Source: Gp6-AA45 sp035652075 (lineage in GTDB: Bacteria > Acidobacteriota > Vicinamibacteria > Vicinamibacterales > CAVVIG01). Taken from it: a DNA stretch of 64,000 nucleotides. A program made the translations under genes and the position numbers. The notes below the pieces were generated by a model, which saw nothing but the letters and a program-made list of their open reading frames with translations, did no database searches and was not told the origin of the DNA. Of this stretch, positions 17,793 to 24,793 are shown piece by piece; the stretch's first letter is position 1; each line of letters opens with the position of its first letter. The stretch lies in assembly GCA_035652075.1 (NCBI GenBank), contig DASREL010000065.1, positions 41,222 to 105,221 on the forward strand. The letters run 5' to 3'.

Positions 17793-19082
17793 GTGGGTTC
17801 TGTGGTGCTTACGGTGGGCGAAAACTCATTTCGAGACACGAAACTAACTGACGTATTTCTCGTCGGTTACAAGGCGTTCGCCGATCTCGCCGGCAAGGGC
17901 GTGATGTTCCTCATCACGGTCGCCGCCGCGCGCCAGTTATCGGCGCAGGCGTTTGGTGTGTTCGCGCTCGCGTCGACGCTTGGCTGGATGCTCGCGGTCG
18001 CGACCGATTTCGGGATTCAGTTGCACGTCGCGCGCGCGGTCGCGCGCGAGCCGAACGACGCGGCGGCGATCCTCGCTCCGTGGCTGCGCATCCGCGCGTG
18101 GATGACGGTGACCGCGATCGCGCTCGTGATGCTCGGTCTCGTCGTGTTCCGCGCCCAGGCATCGTTCGCGATCCCGTTGCTGTTGTTCGCGCTCGTGTAC
18201 GGCGGCAACGGCCTGATCGAGTTTCTGAATTACTACTATCGCGGCCTCTCGCGCAGCGACATCGAATCAACGCTGACGCTATGGCAGCGCGGCGGAACAC
18301 TCGTCCTGGGCGTGGTCGCGTTGCTGTGGCGGCCAAACGTCAGCGTGCTCGCTGTCGCGATGCTGATTCCGGTCGCACTGACGCTGGCGGCCAGCCTCCG
18401 CATCGCGCGGCCCCTGGCGCCTTCATCAGCGTCTAGCCTCCAGCCTCTCGCCCCTGCGCAGTTCTTTGCAGAAGTCGCTCCCATCGGCGCGGGCATCGTG
18501 CTGTCGGCGCTCTATTTCCGCATCGATGTGTTTCTGGTCGAGTGGTGGCGCGGAACCGAAGCCGTGGCGCTCTACAACGCCGTCTTTCGATTGATTGAAG
18601 CGCTGCGGCTCTTCCCTGCCGCGGTGCTCGCCGTGACGTTGCCGTCGCTCGTCAACGCGCGCGACGGTCGTGCGCTCGGTCGCGTGTCCCTCGGTGTGAC
18701 GGCGTTCGCGCTCGTGGTGACGACGGTCAGCTGGATGGGCGCGTCCACATTCATTCCGATGGTATACGGCCGCTCGTTCGTCGAGGCGATCCCGGCGTTC
18801 CGCATCCTGACGCTGTCGTTTCCGCTGTTGTCGCTCAACTACGCGCTGACACATCAGCTCGTCGCGTGGAACGGTCAGCGCGCGTATGCGGCGGTCTGCG
18901 CCGTCGCGCTTGGCGTCAACGTGGCGTTGAACGCACGGCTGATTCCGGCGCTGTCGATCGACGGCGCCGCATGGGCGACCGTCGGCACCGAAGTGTTCCT
19001 GACGATCGGGTGTGGGATCGTGTTGATGACGATGACGCCGCGGCAGGCGCAGTCGATGGCCGCCGCAGGGAGCGCGGTATGA
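17793..19082 (+). CDS. Second polysaccharide flippase/transporter
   Basis: The product is about 429 aa with 12 or so transmembrane segments (VGYKAFADLAGKGVMFLITV, FGVFALASTLGWMLAVATDF). It is of the polysaccharide-biosynthesis transporter type. The start is uncertain: in-frame GTG codons occur at 17793, 17802, 17805 and 17814, none with a clear Shine-Dalgarno. It is divergent from the glycan operon and co-directional with a nucleotidyltransferase whose ATG overlaps its stop (ATGA). Residues encoded near 18431-18453 (SSASSLQPLAP) come from the same TAGCCTC-type word seen between genes at 52.5 kb. Confidence 0.8.
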   Translation: MGSVVLTVGENSFRDTKLTDVFLVGYKAFADLAGKGVMFLITVAAARQLSAQAFGVFALASTLGWMLAVATDFGIQLHVARAVAREPNDAAAILAPWLRIRAWMTVTAIALVMLGLVVFRAQASFAIPLLLFALVYGGNGLIEFLNYYYRGLSRSDIESTLTLWQRGGTLVLGVVALLWRPNVSVLAVAMLIPVALTLAASLRIARPLAPSSASSLQPLAPAQFFAEVAPIGAGIVLSALYFRIDVFLVEWWRGTEAVALYNAVFRLIEALRLFPAAVLAVTLPSLVNARDGRALGRVSLGVTAFALVVTTVSWMGASTFIPMVYGRSFVEAIPAFRILTLSFPLLSLNYALTHQLVAWNGQRAYAAVCAVALGVNVALNARLIPALSIDGAAWATVGTEVFLTIGCGIVLMTMTPRQAQSMAAAGSAV

Positions 19083-20020
19083 CCAGGCAGGAACTCGCGC
19101 TGCTGCGCAGCGTCACGTACGCGTCGCTGTTCGACTACCCGTTGACGCTCGATCAGCTCCACCGATCGCTCATCGAGTGCGAGATGTCACCGCACGAGGT
19201 GTTGGCTACCTACGATCGCAGCGACCCACTCCAGCGCGTCGTCGATTATCGTGACGGATATTTTTTTCCGGCAGGCGGCTACGACCTTGTAGCCGAGCGC
19301 CGCCGGCGTGAACTGCGCAGCCGCGAGTTCCTCGCGCAGCATCGCCTCGTGCTGCGGCTGATCTGCGCGATTCCCTTCACGCGCCTCGTGGCGCTATCGG
19401 GCAGCCTTGCGCATTTCAATCTGGAGCCTGACGGCGACCTCGACCTGTTCATCATCACCAAAGGCGCGCACGTCTGGACGGTGACGCTCGCGATCCTGCT
19501 GCTGACGAAGGCGATGCGGTGCCGGCGCGCGATCTGCGCGAACTTCATCATCGCCGACACGCATCTCGCGCTGGAGCAGCAGGACGTCTTCACCGCGAAT
19601 CAGGTCGTGCACTTGAAGCCGCTCATCGGCGCGAGCGCGCTCGACGACTTTCTCGCCGCCAATCCATTCGTGGCGCACTACTACCCGAACGCGGTGCGGC
19701 AAGGGCTGTCGTCGGTCGTAGCGTGGCGACAGCGCGCGCTCGATCGCGCCAAGCGAGCGCTCGAGCGGCTGCTCGCGTGGCCGTCGCCGCTCCTCGAGTC
19801 GACCGCGCGAACACTCTACGGCTGGTATTTGCGACGCCGCGCCGCGCGGTGGCGGTCGCCCGAGCAGGTGCGATTGCAGACCGACTATTTGAAGCTGCAC
19901 ACGCAAAGCCATCGCCGATCGATCCTCGACCGCTTCAACGCCGCGATGGAAGGGGCGCTGGTGCGTGCCGCGGAGAATTCGCACGCATCGCCGATGCGGA
20001 TCCGCTCGGCTGCACGATGA
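19079..20020 (+). CDS. Nucleotidyltransferase-like protein of a glycan locus
   Basis: The product is 313 aa starting in the ATGA overlap with the flippase. The N-terminal about 90 residues look like a winged-helix module. They are followed by a pol-beta-type nucleotidyltransferase motif, LSGSLAHFNLEPDGDLDLF, with the GS and the spaced D-x-D. The C-terminal half is helical and Arg-rich. Proteins of this build occur in bacterial polysaccharide clusters, where they may activate a sugar or modify a partner. The exact reaction is unknown. Confidence 0.65.
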   Translation: MTRQELALLRSVTYASLFDYPLTLDQLHRSLIECEMSPHEVLATYDRSDPLQRVVDYRDGYFFPAGGYDLVAERRRRELRSREFLAQHRLVLRLICAIPFTRLVALSGSLAHFNLEPDGDLDLFIITKGAHVWTVTLAILLLTKAMRCRRAICANFIIADTHLALEQQDVFTANQVVHLKPLIGASALDDFLAANPFVAHYYPNAVRQGLSSVVAWRQRALDRAKRALERLLAWPSPLLESTARTLYGWYLRRRAARWRSPEQVRLQTDYLKLHTQSHRRSILDRFNAAMEGALVRAAENSHASPMRIRSAAR

Positions 20021-20472
20021 CGTTGATCGCGTCAGTCGCGCTGGCGCTCACGACATGGCTGTGCGAGCACGACGCGACATCGACGGCCGTCTTCGATCGC
20101 GGTACGTTTCACTTCGTCCTTGGATCGGGGACGCCGCGTGCGCAGTTCGCGGCGCTCGTTGCACCGGTCGATCACGGGCTGGCGTCGTTTTCGCGCGTCA
20201 CCTTCACCGCACGCGCGACGAGGCCGATGCGGATCAACGTCGACCTGCGGCCGGCAGGAACGAATAACCCGCCGCGGTGGCGGCGGTCCGTGTATATCGA
20301 CGACACCTCGCGAACGGTGACGGTGCCCTTTGCTGACATGCATCCGATCGGTGGCGGAGCGGGCCCGGTCCCGCTCGCCACGATCGGCGCACTGCTGTTC
20401 GTCGTCGACACCAACAACACGCGGCCGGGGACGGCAGCCGACGTGATCGTGTCCGCCGTCACGTTCGAGTAG
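20017..20472 (+). CDS. Small secreted beta-sandwich protein, function unknown
   Basis: The product is 151 aa starting in an ATGA overlap with the nucleotidyltransferase gene, so it is the third gene of that operon. A signal peptide (MTLIASVALALTTWLC) is followed by strand-rich sequence resembling a galactose-binding or carbohydrate-binding fold (VTFTARATRPMRINVDLRP, TVTVPFADMHPIG, IGALLFVVDTNN). A glycan-binding accessory role is inferred only from fold character and position. It abuts the convergent gene at 20473 with no intergenic base. Confidence 0.5.
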   Translation: MTLIASVALALTTWLCEHDATSTAVFDRGTFHFVLGSGTPRAQFAALVAPVDHGLASFSRVTFTARATRPMRINVDLRPAGTNNPPRWRRSVYIDDTSRTVTVPFADMHPIGGGAGPVPLATIGALLFVVDTNNTRPGTAADVIVSAVTFE

Positions 20473-20847
20473 TTACTCGGAAACGACGCGGTGGGCGACT
20501 TTCTCGCCCTTGATCCGAACCGCCGTCAGCTCGGCGACGCCGTCCCCTCGCTTCGAATACCGGAAATCCGACGTCTGCACTTTCGCCGTCAGTTCCTCCG
20601 GCTGACACGGGACGCGCGCCACTTCCTTGCCGTCCGCACCCGTCACCACGAGATACTCTTTGTCGCCGATCATCTTGCACTGGAACTTGTACTCGCCGGG
20701 CGTGAGCGTCGTCGCGCCGACGACGAGCGGCTGCGAGAGCGTGAAGTCGGACTTCGGGCTCATCGCCTTTTCGGTCTGGTCGGCGGCGCTCGCCGGGACG
20801 GCGACGAAAATGGCGAGGGCGCAGGCGATACTAAGCATTCGGATCAT
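20473..20847 (-). CDS. Small periplasmic protein of unknown function
   Basis: The product is 124 aa. A Sec signal peptide ends near VPASAA (residue 22). The mature part has a compact beta pattern with LTPGEYKFQCKMIGDKEYLVV and GKEVARVPCQPEEL; the two cysteines could pair. The start has a good AAGGAGAG Shine-Dalgarno. I do not recognise a characterised family. Its stop directly abuts the stop of the convergent operon. Confidence 0.6.
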   Translation of the reverse strand: MIRMLSIACALAIFVAVPASAADQTEKAMSPKSDFTLSQPLVVGATTLTPGEYKFQCKMIGDKEYLVVTGADGKEVARVPCQPEELTAKVQTSDFRYSKRGDGVAELTAVRIKGEKVAHRVVSE

Positions 20848-20945
20848 GGCACTCTCCTTCGCGAGTGGACGAAGACGGGATGCGCGGGAAACAGCAACCC
20901 ATGTGCCCGGATAATCGCCGACAATCCGGCGCGCGTACGTCCGTG

Positions 20946-21302
20946 ATGACGGCGCTCGGTCGCGGGCTCTCGAAGCGTTGCCCGCACTGCGGTCGCGGAC
21001 CGCTGTTCTCCGGTTTCGCGCACCACTTGCGCGAGTGTCGGGTGTGCGGACTTGTGTACGAACGCAACGCCGGTGATACGTGGTTCTTCACGATCATCGG
21101 TGACCGGCTGCCGGTCGCCATCGGCATCGTGCTCGTGTACTTCGGCATCGCGCGCTCGCATCGCGCGCTCGGCGTCGCCGCGTTCGTCGTGTTGATCGGC
21201 GTCCTCATCTGGACATCCCCGAACCGCTGGGGCGTCGGCATCGCCCTCCATTACCTCTCGCGCGTGTACTGGCCGGATCCGGCCGATCCGATTCCCGATT
21301 AG
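20946..21302 (+). CDS. DUF983 zinc-ribbon membrane protein
   Basis: The product is 118 aa if it starts at the ATG at 20946; a GTG at 20943 and an ATG at 20865 are also in frame. The zinc ribbon is LSKRCPHCGRGPLFSGF with a second pair CRVCG. Two transmembrane segments follow (PVAIGIVLVYFGIA, ALGVAAFVVLIGVLIW). DUF983 proteins often sit near cytochrome oxidase assembly genes. Here the next gene is a diheme cytochrome c, which fits a respiratory context. Confidence 0.75.
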   Translation: MTALGRGLSKRCPHCGRGPLFSGFAHHLRECRVCGLVYERNAGDTWFFTIIGDRLPVAIGIVLVYFGIARSHRALGVAAFVVLIGVLIWTSPNRWGVGIALHYLSRVYWPDPADPIPD

Positions 21303-21305
21303 AAT
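21300..21305 (+). promoter_or_regulatory. Putative -10 box (TAGAAT) for cytochrome c gene
   Basis: TAGAAT overlaps the end of the DUF983 gene (its TAG stop is 21300-21302) and lies 7 nt before the GTG start at 21313. This predicts a leaderless transcript separate from the DUF983 mRNA. Confidence 0.4.
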
Positions 21306-21312
21306 CGGGGTC

Positions 21313-22215
21313 GTGCGAATCCGGGCGCTGTTCGTGGTCGTACCGATTGTGGCGAGCGCGTGCGCGCGCGCGCCGGAACCGTCCACCTCACCGCTGGTGT
21401 CGGCGAAGACGACGATGGTGACGGCGTGGCAGGTGCCACTGGACCCGACGAAGGACCAGACGCTCACGGATAAGCGGCTCGCCGATCAGATCACCTACGG
21501 CTACCGCATCTTCACGAACACGCCGAAGGAAGCCGCGCGGTTTACCGGCGGCACCGTGTCGTGCAACAACTGCCACATGAATGCCGGGCAGCGCGAACGA
21601 TCGCTTCCGCTCGTCGGCGTCGCCGGCATGTTCCCCGAGTACAACAACCGCGCCGCGCGGTTCATCAGCCTCAACGACCGGATTGTCGACTGCTTCATGC
21701 GCAGCGAGAACGCGCCTGGCAAGGGGGTCGACGATCTGCCGACGCCAACGTCGAAGGAAGTGATGGCGGTCGCCGCGTACATCGCGTGGATGTCGAAGGG
21801 CCACGGCATGGGCCAGAATCCGTCGTGGCGCGGTCGCAACACGATTCCGCAGGACAAACTGATCCCAATCGCGAAGCTGGATCGCGCGCGCGGCGACACG
21901 ATCTATCGCGAACGCTGCACGTCGTGCCACGGACCGGACGGCCAGGGTGTGCAGGTCGGCGACAAGAAAGCGGGACCGCTGTGGGGACCGAACTCGTGGA
22001 ATGACGGCGCAGGCGCAGCGCGCGTCTACACGCTGGCCGGCATCATCCGCTTTGCGATGCCCTACCTCGATCCCGGCAGCCTCTCCGACGAAGACGCGCA
22101 ACACGTCGCCGCCTTCATCACGTCGCAGGATCGGCCGGAGTATCCGTTCAAAGATCGCGATTACGTGGGCGGGAAGGTGCCGGCGGACGCGGTTTACTAT
22201 CAACGGTCTCAATAA
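21313..22215 (+). CDS. Diheme cytochrome c lipoprotein (TsdA-like)
   Basis: The product is 300 aa from a GTG start. The lipobox VASAC puts the lipidated Cys at 17. Two c-type heme sites are visible: C84-x2-CH88 (CNNCH) and C202-x2-CH206 (CTSCH). The first domain carries NCHMNAGQRERSLPLVGVAG, typical of the thiosulfate-dehydrogenase (TsdA)/SoxA-like diheme group; the second is a standard class I c domain (GPDGQG...AMPYL). It would shuttle electrons at the outer face of the inner membrane. Thiosulfate as substrate is only a family-level guess. The 3' end overlaps the STAS gene by 68 bp. Confidence 0.82.
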   Translation: MRIRALFVVVPIVASACARAPEPSTSPLVSAKTTMVTAWQVPLDPTKDQTLTDKRLADQITYGYRIFTNTPKEAARFTGGTVSCNNCHMNAGQRERSLPLVGVAGMFPEYNNRAARFISLNDRIVDCFMRSENAPGKGVDDLPTPTSKEVMAVAAYIAWMSKGHGMGQNPSWRGRNTIPQDKLIPIAKLDRARGDTIYRERCTSCHGPDGQGVQVGDKKAGPLWGPNSWNDGAGAARVYTLAGIIRFAMPYLDPGSLSDEDAQHVAAFITSQDRPEYPFKDRDYVGGKVPADAVYYQRSQ

Positions 22216-22495
22216 CGCGATCCAGTTTCGTCACCGCGAGCAGCTCTCGGAAGCGCTGGCTCGTATTCGTCAGCTTCAGCGTCGCGCCGCGCCGGATTGC
22301 CGACGCGTAGGCCTGCATGACCGCGCCCAGCACGAGACTGTCCGCATAGGTGAGGTTGACCGCGTTCAGCAGGATGTAGTGCGCGCCGCCTTCGAGCAGC
22401 GACCGCACATGATCGACCAATGCGTGCGGACGCATCGGCGCCGCATCGAGGGTCGCGCGGACATCGACGATAACTGGCTGGTCAGACTCGGCCAC
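22148..22495 (-). CDS. STAS-domain protein (anti-sigma-factor antagonist-like)
   Basis: The product is 115 aa from a GTG start. The STAS fold is seen as a central hydrophobic strand HYILLNAVNLTYADSLVLGAV; the Ser in ADSLVLG is where such proteins are phosphorylated by an anti-sigma kinase. GATLKLTNTSQRFRELLAVT completes the domain. No kinase or sigma factor lies nearby. A TATAAT box 8 nt upstream of the GTG suggests a leaderless mRNA. The C-terminus runs 68 bp into the convergent cytochrome gene. Confidence 0.78.
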   Translation of the reverse strand: MAESDQPVIVDVRATLDAAPMRPHALVDHVRSLLEGGAHYILLNAVNLTYADSLVLGAVMQAYASAIRRGATLKLTNTSQRFRELLAVTKLDRVIETVDSKPRPPAPSRPRNRDL

Positions 22496-22503
22496 GGCGC
22501 GGG

Positions 22504-22511
22504 ATTATACT
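22504..22511. promoter_or_regulatory. Overlapping divergent -10 boxes
   Basis: On the minus strand TATAAT (22504-22509) precedes the STAS GTG by 8 nt. On the plus strand TATACT (22506-22511) points to the DUF4159 gene. The two boxes overlap, so the polymerases would compete. No clear -35 elements are visible. Confidence 0.4.
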
Positions 22512-22517
22512 GGCACC

Positions 22518-22556
22518 ACATTGCGGATTGCGGATCGCGGAGTGCGGATGACTGCG
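22518..22556. repeat. ATTGCGGA word repeat at the start of the DUF4159 gene
   Basis: Four imperfect copies of a GCGGATT/GCGGAGT word run from the 5' leader into the first codons of the DUF4159 gene. The same word builds the long hairpin at 50195-50278. Confidence 0.6.
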
Positions 22557-23360
22557 GCGGCCGGGATCGCCGTGATGCTCGCGATGGCCGGCGCCGATGC
22601 CGCGCCCCAGCGCCGCGGATTCTTCCGCGGCCCGCGAGTGCCCGAGAATCCGAAGTACGACGGCGCGTTCATGTTCTGCCGCATCGCGTTCGACAATGCG
22701 TCGAACGGCGATGGCGCCGGCTGGTCTGTCGATTGGCCGCGCGCCGATGAGAACCTCAGCTTCCGCTTTTCCGAACTCACCGTCACGCCGGTCAGCCACC
22801 ACGACGGCGCCGGTCCCGAGAGCTTCAACCACGCGGTCTACCGACTGACCGATGCCGCGATCGATCACTGTCCGTTCATCATGATGACGGAGCCCGGCGG
22901 CACCTACTTCAGCCCCGAAGAAGCGCAGCACCTGCACGATTACCTCGTGCACGGCGGCTTCCTGTGGGCCGACGACTTCTGGGGCGAATACGCGTGGGCA
23001 CACTGGGAGTCCGAGATCCGCAAGGCGCTGCCGTCTGCGGATTTTCCACTGATGGACGTGCCGATGGATCACCCGCTGTTTCACGTCCTCTACGACGTGC
23101 AGCGGTTCCCGCAGATTCCGTCGATTAACTTCTGGTACGGCACGGGCGGGCGAACGTCCGAGCGCGGGTCCGACAGCGCGGTGCCGCATCCGCGCGCGAT
23201 CACCGATCGCGACGGACGCATGCTCGTCTTCATGACGCACAACACCGATTTCGGTGATGCGTTCGAGCGCGAAGGCGACAGCCGGCAGTACTTCGAAGCG
23301 TTCGCGGGCCCGGGCTACGCGGTCGGGGTCAACGTGTTGCTTTACGCGATGACGCACTAG
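22548..23360 (+). CDS. Secreted DUF4159 protein
   Basis: The product is 270 aa from the ATG at 22548; an in-frame TTG at 22521 would add only repeat-derived residues. A signal peptide (MTAAAGIAVMLAMAGADAAP) precedes a DUF4159 domain with FCRIAFDNASNGDGAGWSVD, LHDYLVHGGFLWADDFWGE and PLFHVLYDV. DUF4159 resembles a class I glutamine-amidotransferase/ThuA-like fold and is common in acidobacteria. The activity is unknown. It overlaps the convergent metallo-beta-lactamase gene by 32 bp. Confidence 0.8.
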   Translation: MTAAAGIAVMLAMAGADAAPQRRGFFRGPRVPENPKYDGAFMFCRIAFDNASNGDGAGWSVDWPRADENLSFRFSELTVTPVSHHDGAGPESFNHAVYRLTDAAIDHCPFIMMTEPGGTYFSPEEAQHLHDYLVHGGFLWADDFWGEYAWAHWESEIRKALPSADFPLMDVPMDHPLFHVLYDVQRFPQIPSINFWYGTGGRTSERGSDSAVPHPRAITDRDGRMLVFMTHNTDFGDAFEREGDSRQYFEAFAGPGYAVGVNVLLYAMTH

Positions 23361-24336
23361 CGTACGTCTTGCTCTCCCCCGTCCGGCCGTTCGTCACCAC
23401 GAACGATCCGTCCTCGTGCGCGACGACTTTGATCCAGTGCGACGTCGATTCGTCGACATTCGCGATGTGATCGTCTGGGAAATTCTTCGCGCCGCGGAGG
23501 CCGGACTTGTGCAGCTGCCACACGTCCTCGACGCCCGCGAACGCGTGCGCCGCGGACAGGAAGTCGACGCCGCCGCCTTTGTCCTCGCCGTTATTGACGA
23601 CGAGCACACGCGGCTTGAACGCTGCGTACGTCGTCGCATCCGCCACATCGTCGTTACCGTGGTGCGGGACGAGATACAGATCGACCGGTCCGACGAGATC
23701 GTTGGGACACGCGAGCGCATACAACGGTTTTCCCGTGAGATCTCCGAGATCGAGGAAACGGAACGCACCGAACTGCAGCTTGAATCCCGTCGAGCGCGGG
23801 TTCTCGACGACGTCGTGCGCTCTCAGTTCTTTGGTCTTGCCGCACGCATCGTTGCGTTCGCCGGCGCCGGGAAGCGGCTGCTTCAGCGCGTCACCGCCAT
23901 TGCTGACGATCACGGCGTCGACGCCAGTCAACGGCAGCTTGTCGCCGAGCTTGGCGACGATGTGCTGCTTCACTTTCTTGCGCACCGGCACGAACGCGTT
24001 GAACGGCCGTACGACCCCGGCATCCGAACCGGTGATCTTGTCGTGATCGATGATCGTGCCGATCTCCACGCGCTTCTGCAGTTCGAGGAATCCGCCGATG
24101 TGGTCGGCGTGGAAATGGGTGATCAACAGATAGTCAATCTTCTCCACACCCGCGTCCTTCATTGCGGCCTGAATGCGGCGCGCATCGCGTCCGGGCGGAT
24201 CCGCAAAGCCGGTGTCGACCAGCAGGGTCTGACCAGATGGGGTGACGACCAACGTCGATTGGCCGCCTTCCACATCGATGAAATACAAGTTGAGGTTGCC
24301 GGCAAGCGCGGCCGCAAGAAGGATTGGCAAATACAT
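23329..24336 (-). CDS. Secreted metallo-beta-lactamase-fold hydrolase (ComEC/Rec2-like)
   Basis: The product is 335 aa from the ATG at 24336, giving a short signal peptide. The MBL motif is LLITHFHADHIGG, with further ligands in FLDLGDLTG and LVPHHGNDD. This arrangement matches the competence-ComEC/Rec2-like secreted MBL group, which lacks the membrane part. The substrate could be a phosphoester or an ester; it cannot be told. A TAGGAT box lies 8 nt upstream of the ATG. Confidence 0.8.
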   Translation of the reverse strand: MYLPILLAAALAGNLNLYFIDVEGGQSTLVVTPSGQTLLVDTGFADPPGRDARRIQAAMKDAGVEKIDYLLITHFHADHIGGFLELQKRVEIGTIIDHDKITGSDAGVVRPFNAFVPVRKKVKQHIVAKLGDKLPLTGVDAVIVSNGGDALKQPLPGAGERNDACGKTKELRAHDVVENPRSTGFKLQFGAFRFLDLGDLTGKPLYALACPNDLVGPVDLYLVPHHGNDDVADATTYAAFKPRVLVVNNGEDKGGGVDFLSAAHAFAGVEDVWQLHKSGLRGAKNFPDDHIANVDESTSHWIKVVAHEDGSFVVTNGRTGESKTYASASSRKATR

Positions 24337-24344
24337 GGGCTGGC

Positions 24345-24350
24345 ATCCTA
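24345..24350 (-). promoter_or_regulatory. Putative -10 box (TAGGAT) for the MBL gene
   Basis: Read on the minus strand, TAGGAT lies 8 nt before the ATG at 24336, with no Shine-Dalgarno between. It is consistent with a leaderless mRNA. Confidence 0.4.
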
Positions 24351-24392
24351 TCAAATGGAACAGAACTTGAGAGCAGGATGGCGGAGGAAAAA

Positions 24393-24722
24393 ATGCTCAA
24401 GCGTTTATGCGTTGGGACGGCGATCGCCGCGTTCCTGTCCTTCGGTGCTCCGTCACTCACGTTCGCGCAGGATCAGACGACGCCGAAGCAGGATGTGAAG
24501 AAAGCGGGTAAGGAAACCAAAAAGGCCGGCCAGGATGCTGGCGACGCCGCGAAGGACGCCGGCAAGGCGACCGCAAAGGCGACGAAGAAGACAGCGAAAA
24601 GCGTCAAGCACAAGGTCACGCCGAACATGACGTCGGCCACCTGCAAAGACGGCACGGTGCAGCGCGGACACACGAAGACCACCGCCTGCAACGGTCACGG
24701 CGGCGTCGCGTCGGGACAGTAG
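24393..24722 (+). CDS. Small lysine/alanine-rich secreted protein with DUF3761-like tail
   Basis: The product is 109 aa from the ATG at 24393, chosen because GGAGG (24383-24387) sits 5 nt upstream. A signal peptide ends at SLTFAQ. Then comes a low-complexity Lys/Ala/Asp helix rich in KKAGK and KDAGKA repeats (about 30-72). The C-terminal tail ATCKDGTVQRGHTKTTACNG resembles the DUF3761 calcium-free Cys-His motif. The helix is histone-H1- or LEA-like in composition. A stress or envelope role is a guess. Confidence 0.65.
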   Translation: MLKRLCVGTAIAAFLSFGAPSLTFAQDQTTPKQDVKKAGKETKKAGQDAGDAAKDAGKATAKATKKTAKSVKHKVTPNMTSATCKDGTVQRGHTKTTACNGHGGVASGQ

Positions 24723-24792
24723 AAGTTCACAGCTCACAGTCGACAGTTGACAGGAGAGGCCTGTCGACTGTTGACTGTCGGCTGTCAACTTC
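24722..24792. repeat. 33-nt-arm inverted repeat built from GACAGTT words
   Basis: Left arm 24722-24754, loop AGAGG, right arm 24760-24792; 28 of 33 positions pair. Inside each arm the word ACAGTCGACAGTTGAC repeats in tandem. The left arm begins with the last base of the upstream TAG stop, and the right arm ends one base before the next ATG. It may act as a terminator or as a processing hairpin. Confidence 0.75.
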
Positions 24793-24793
24793 T

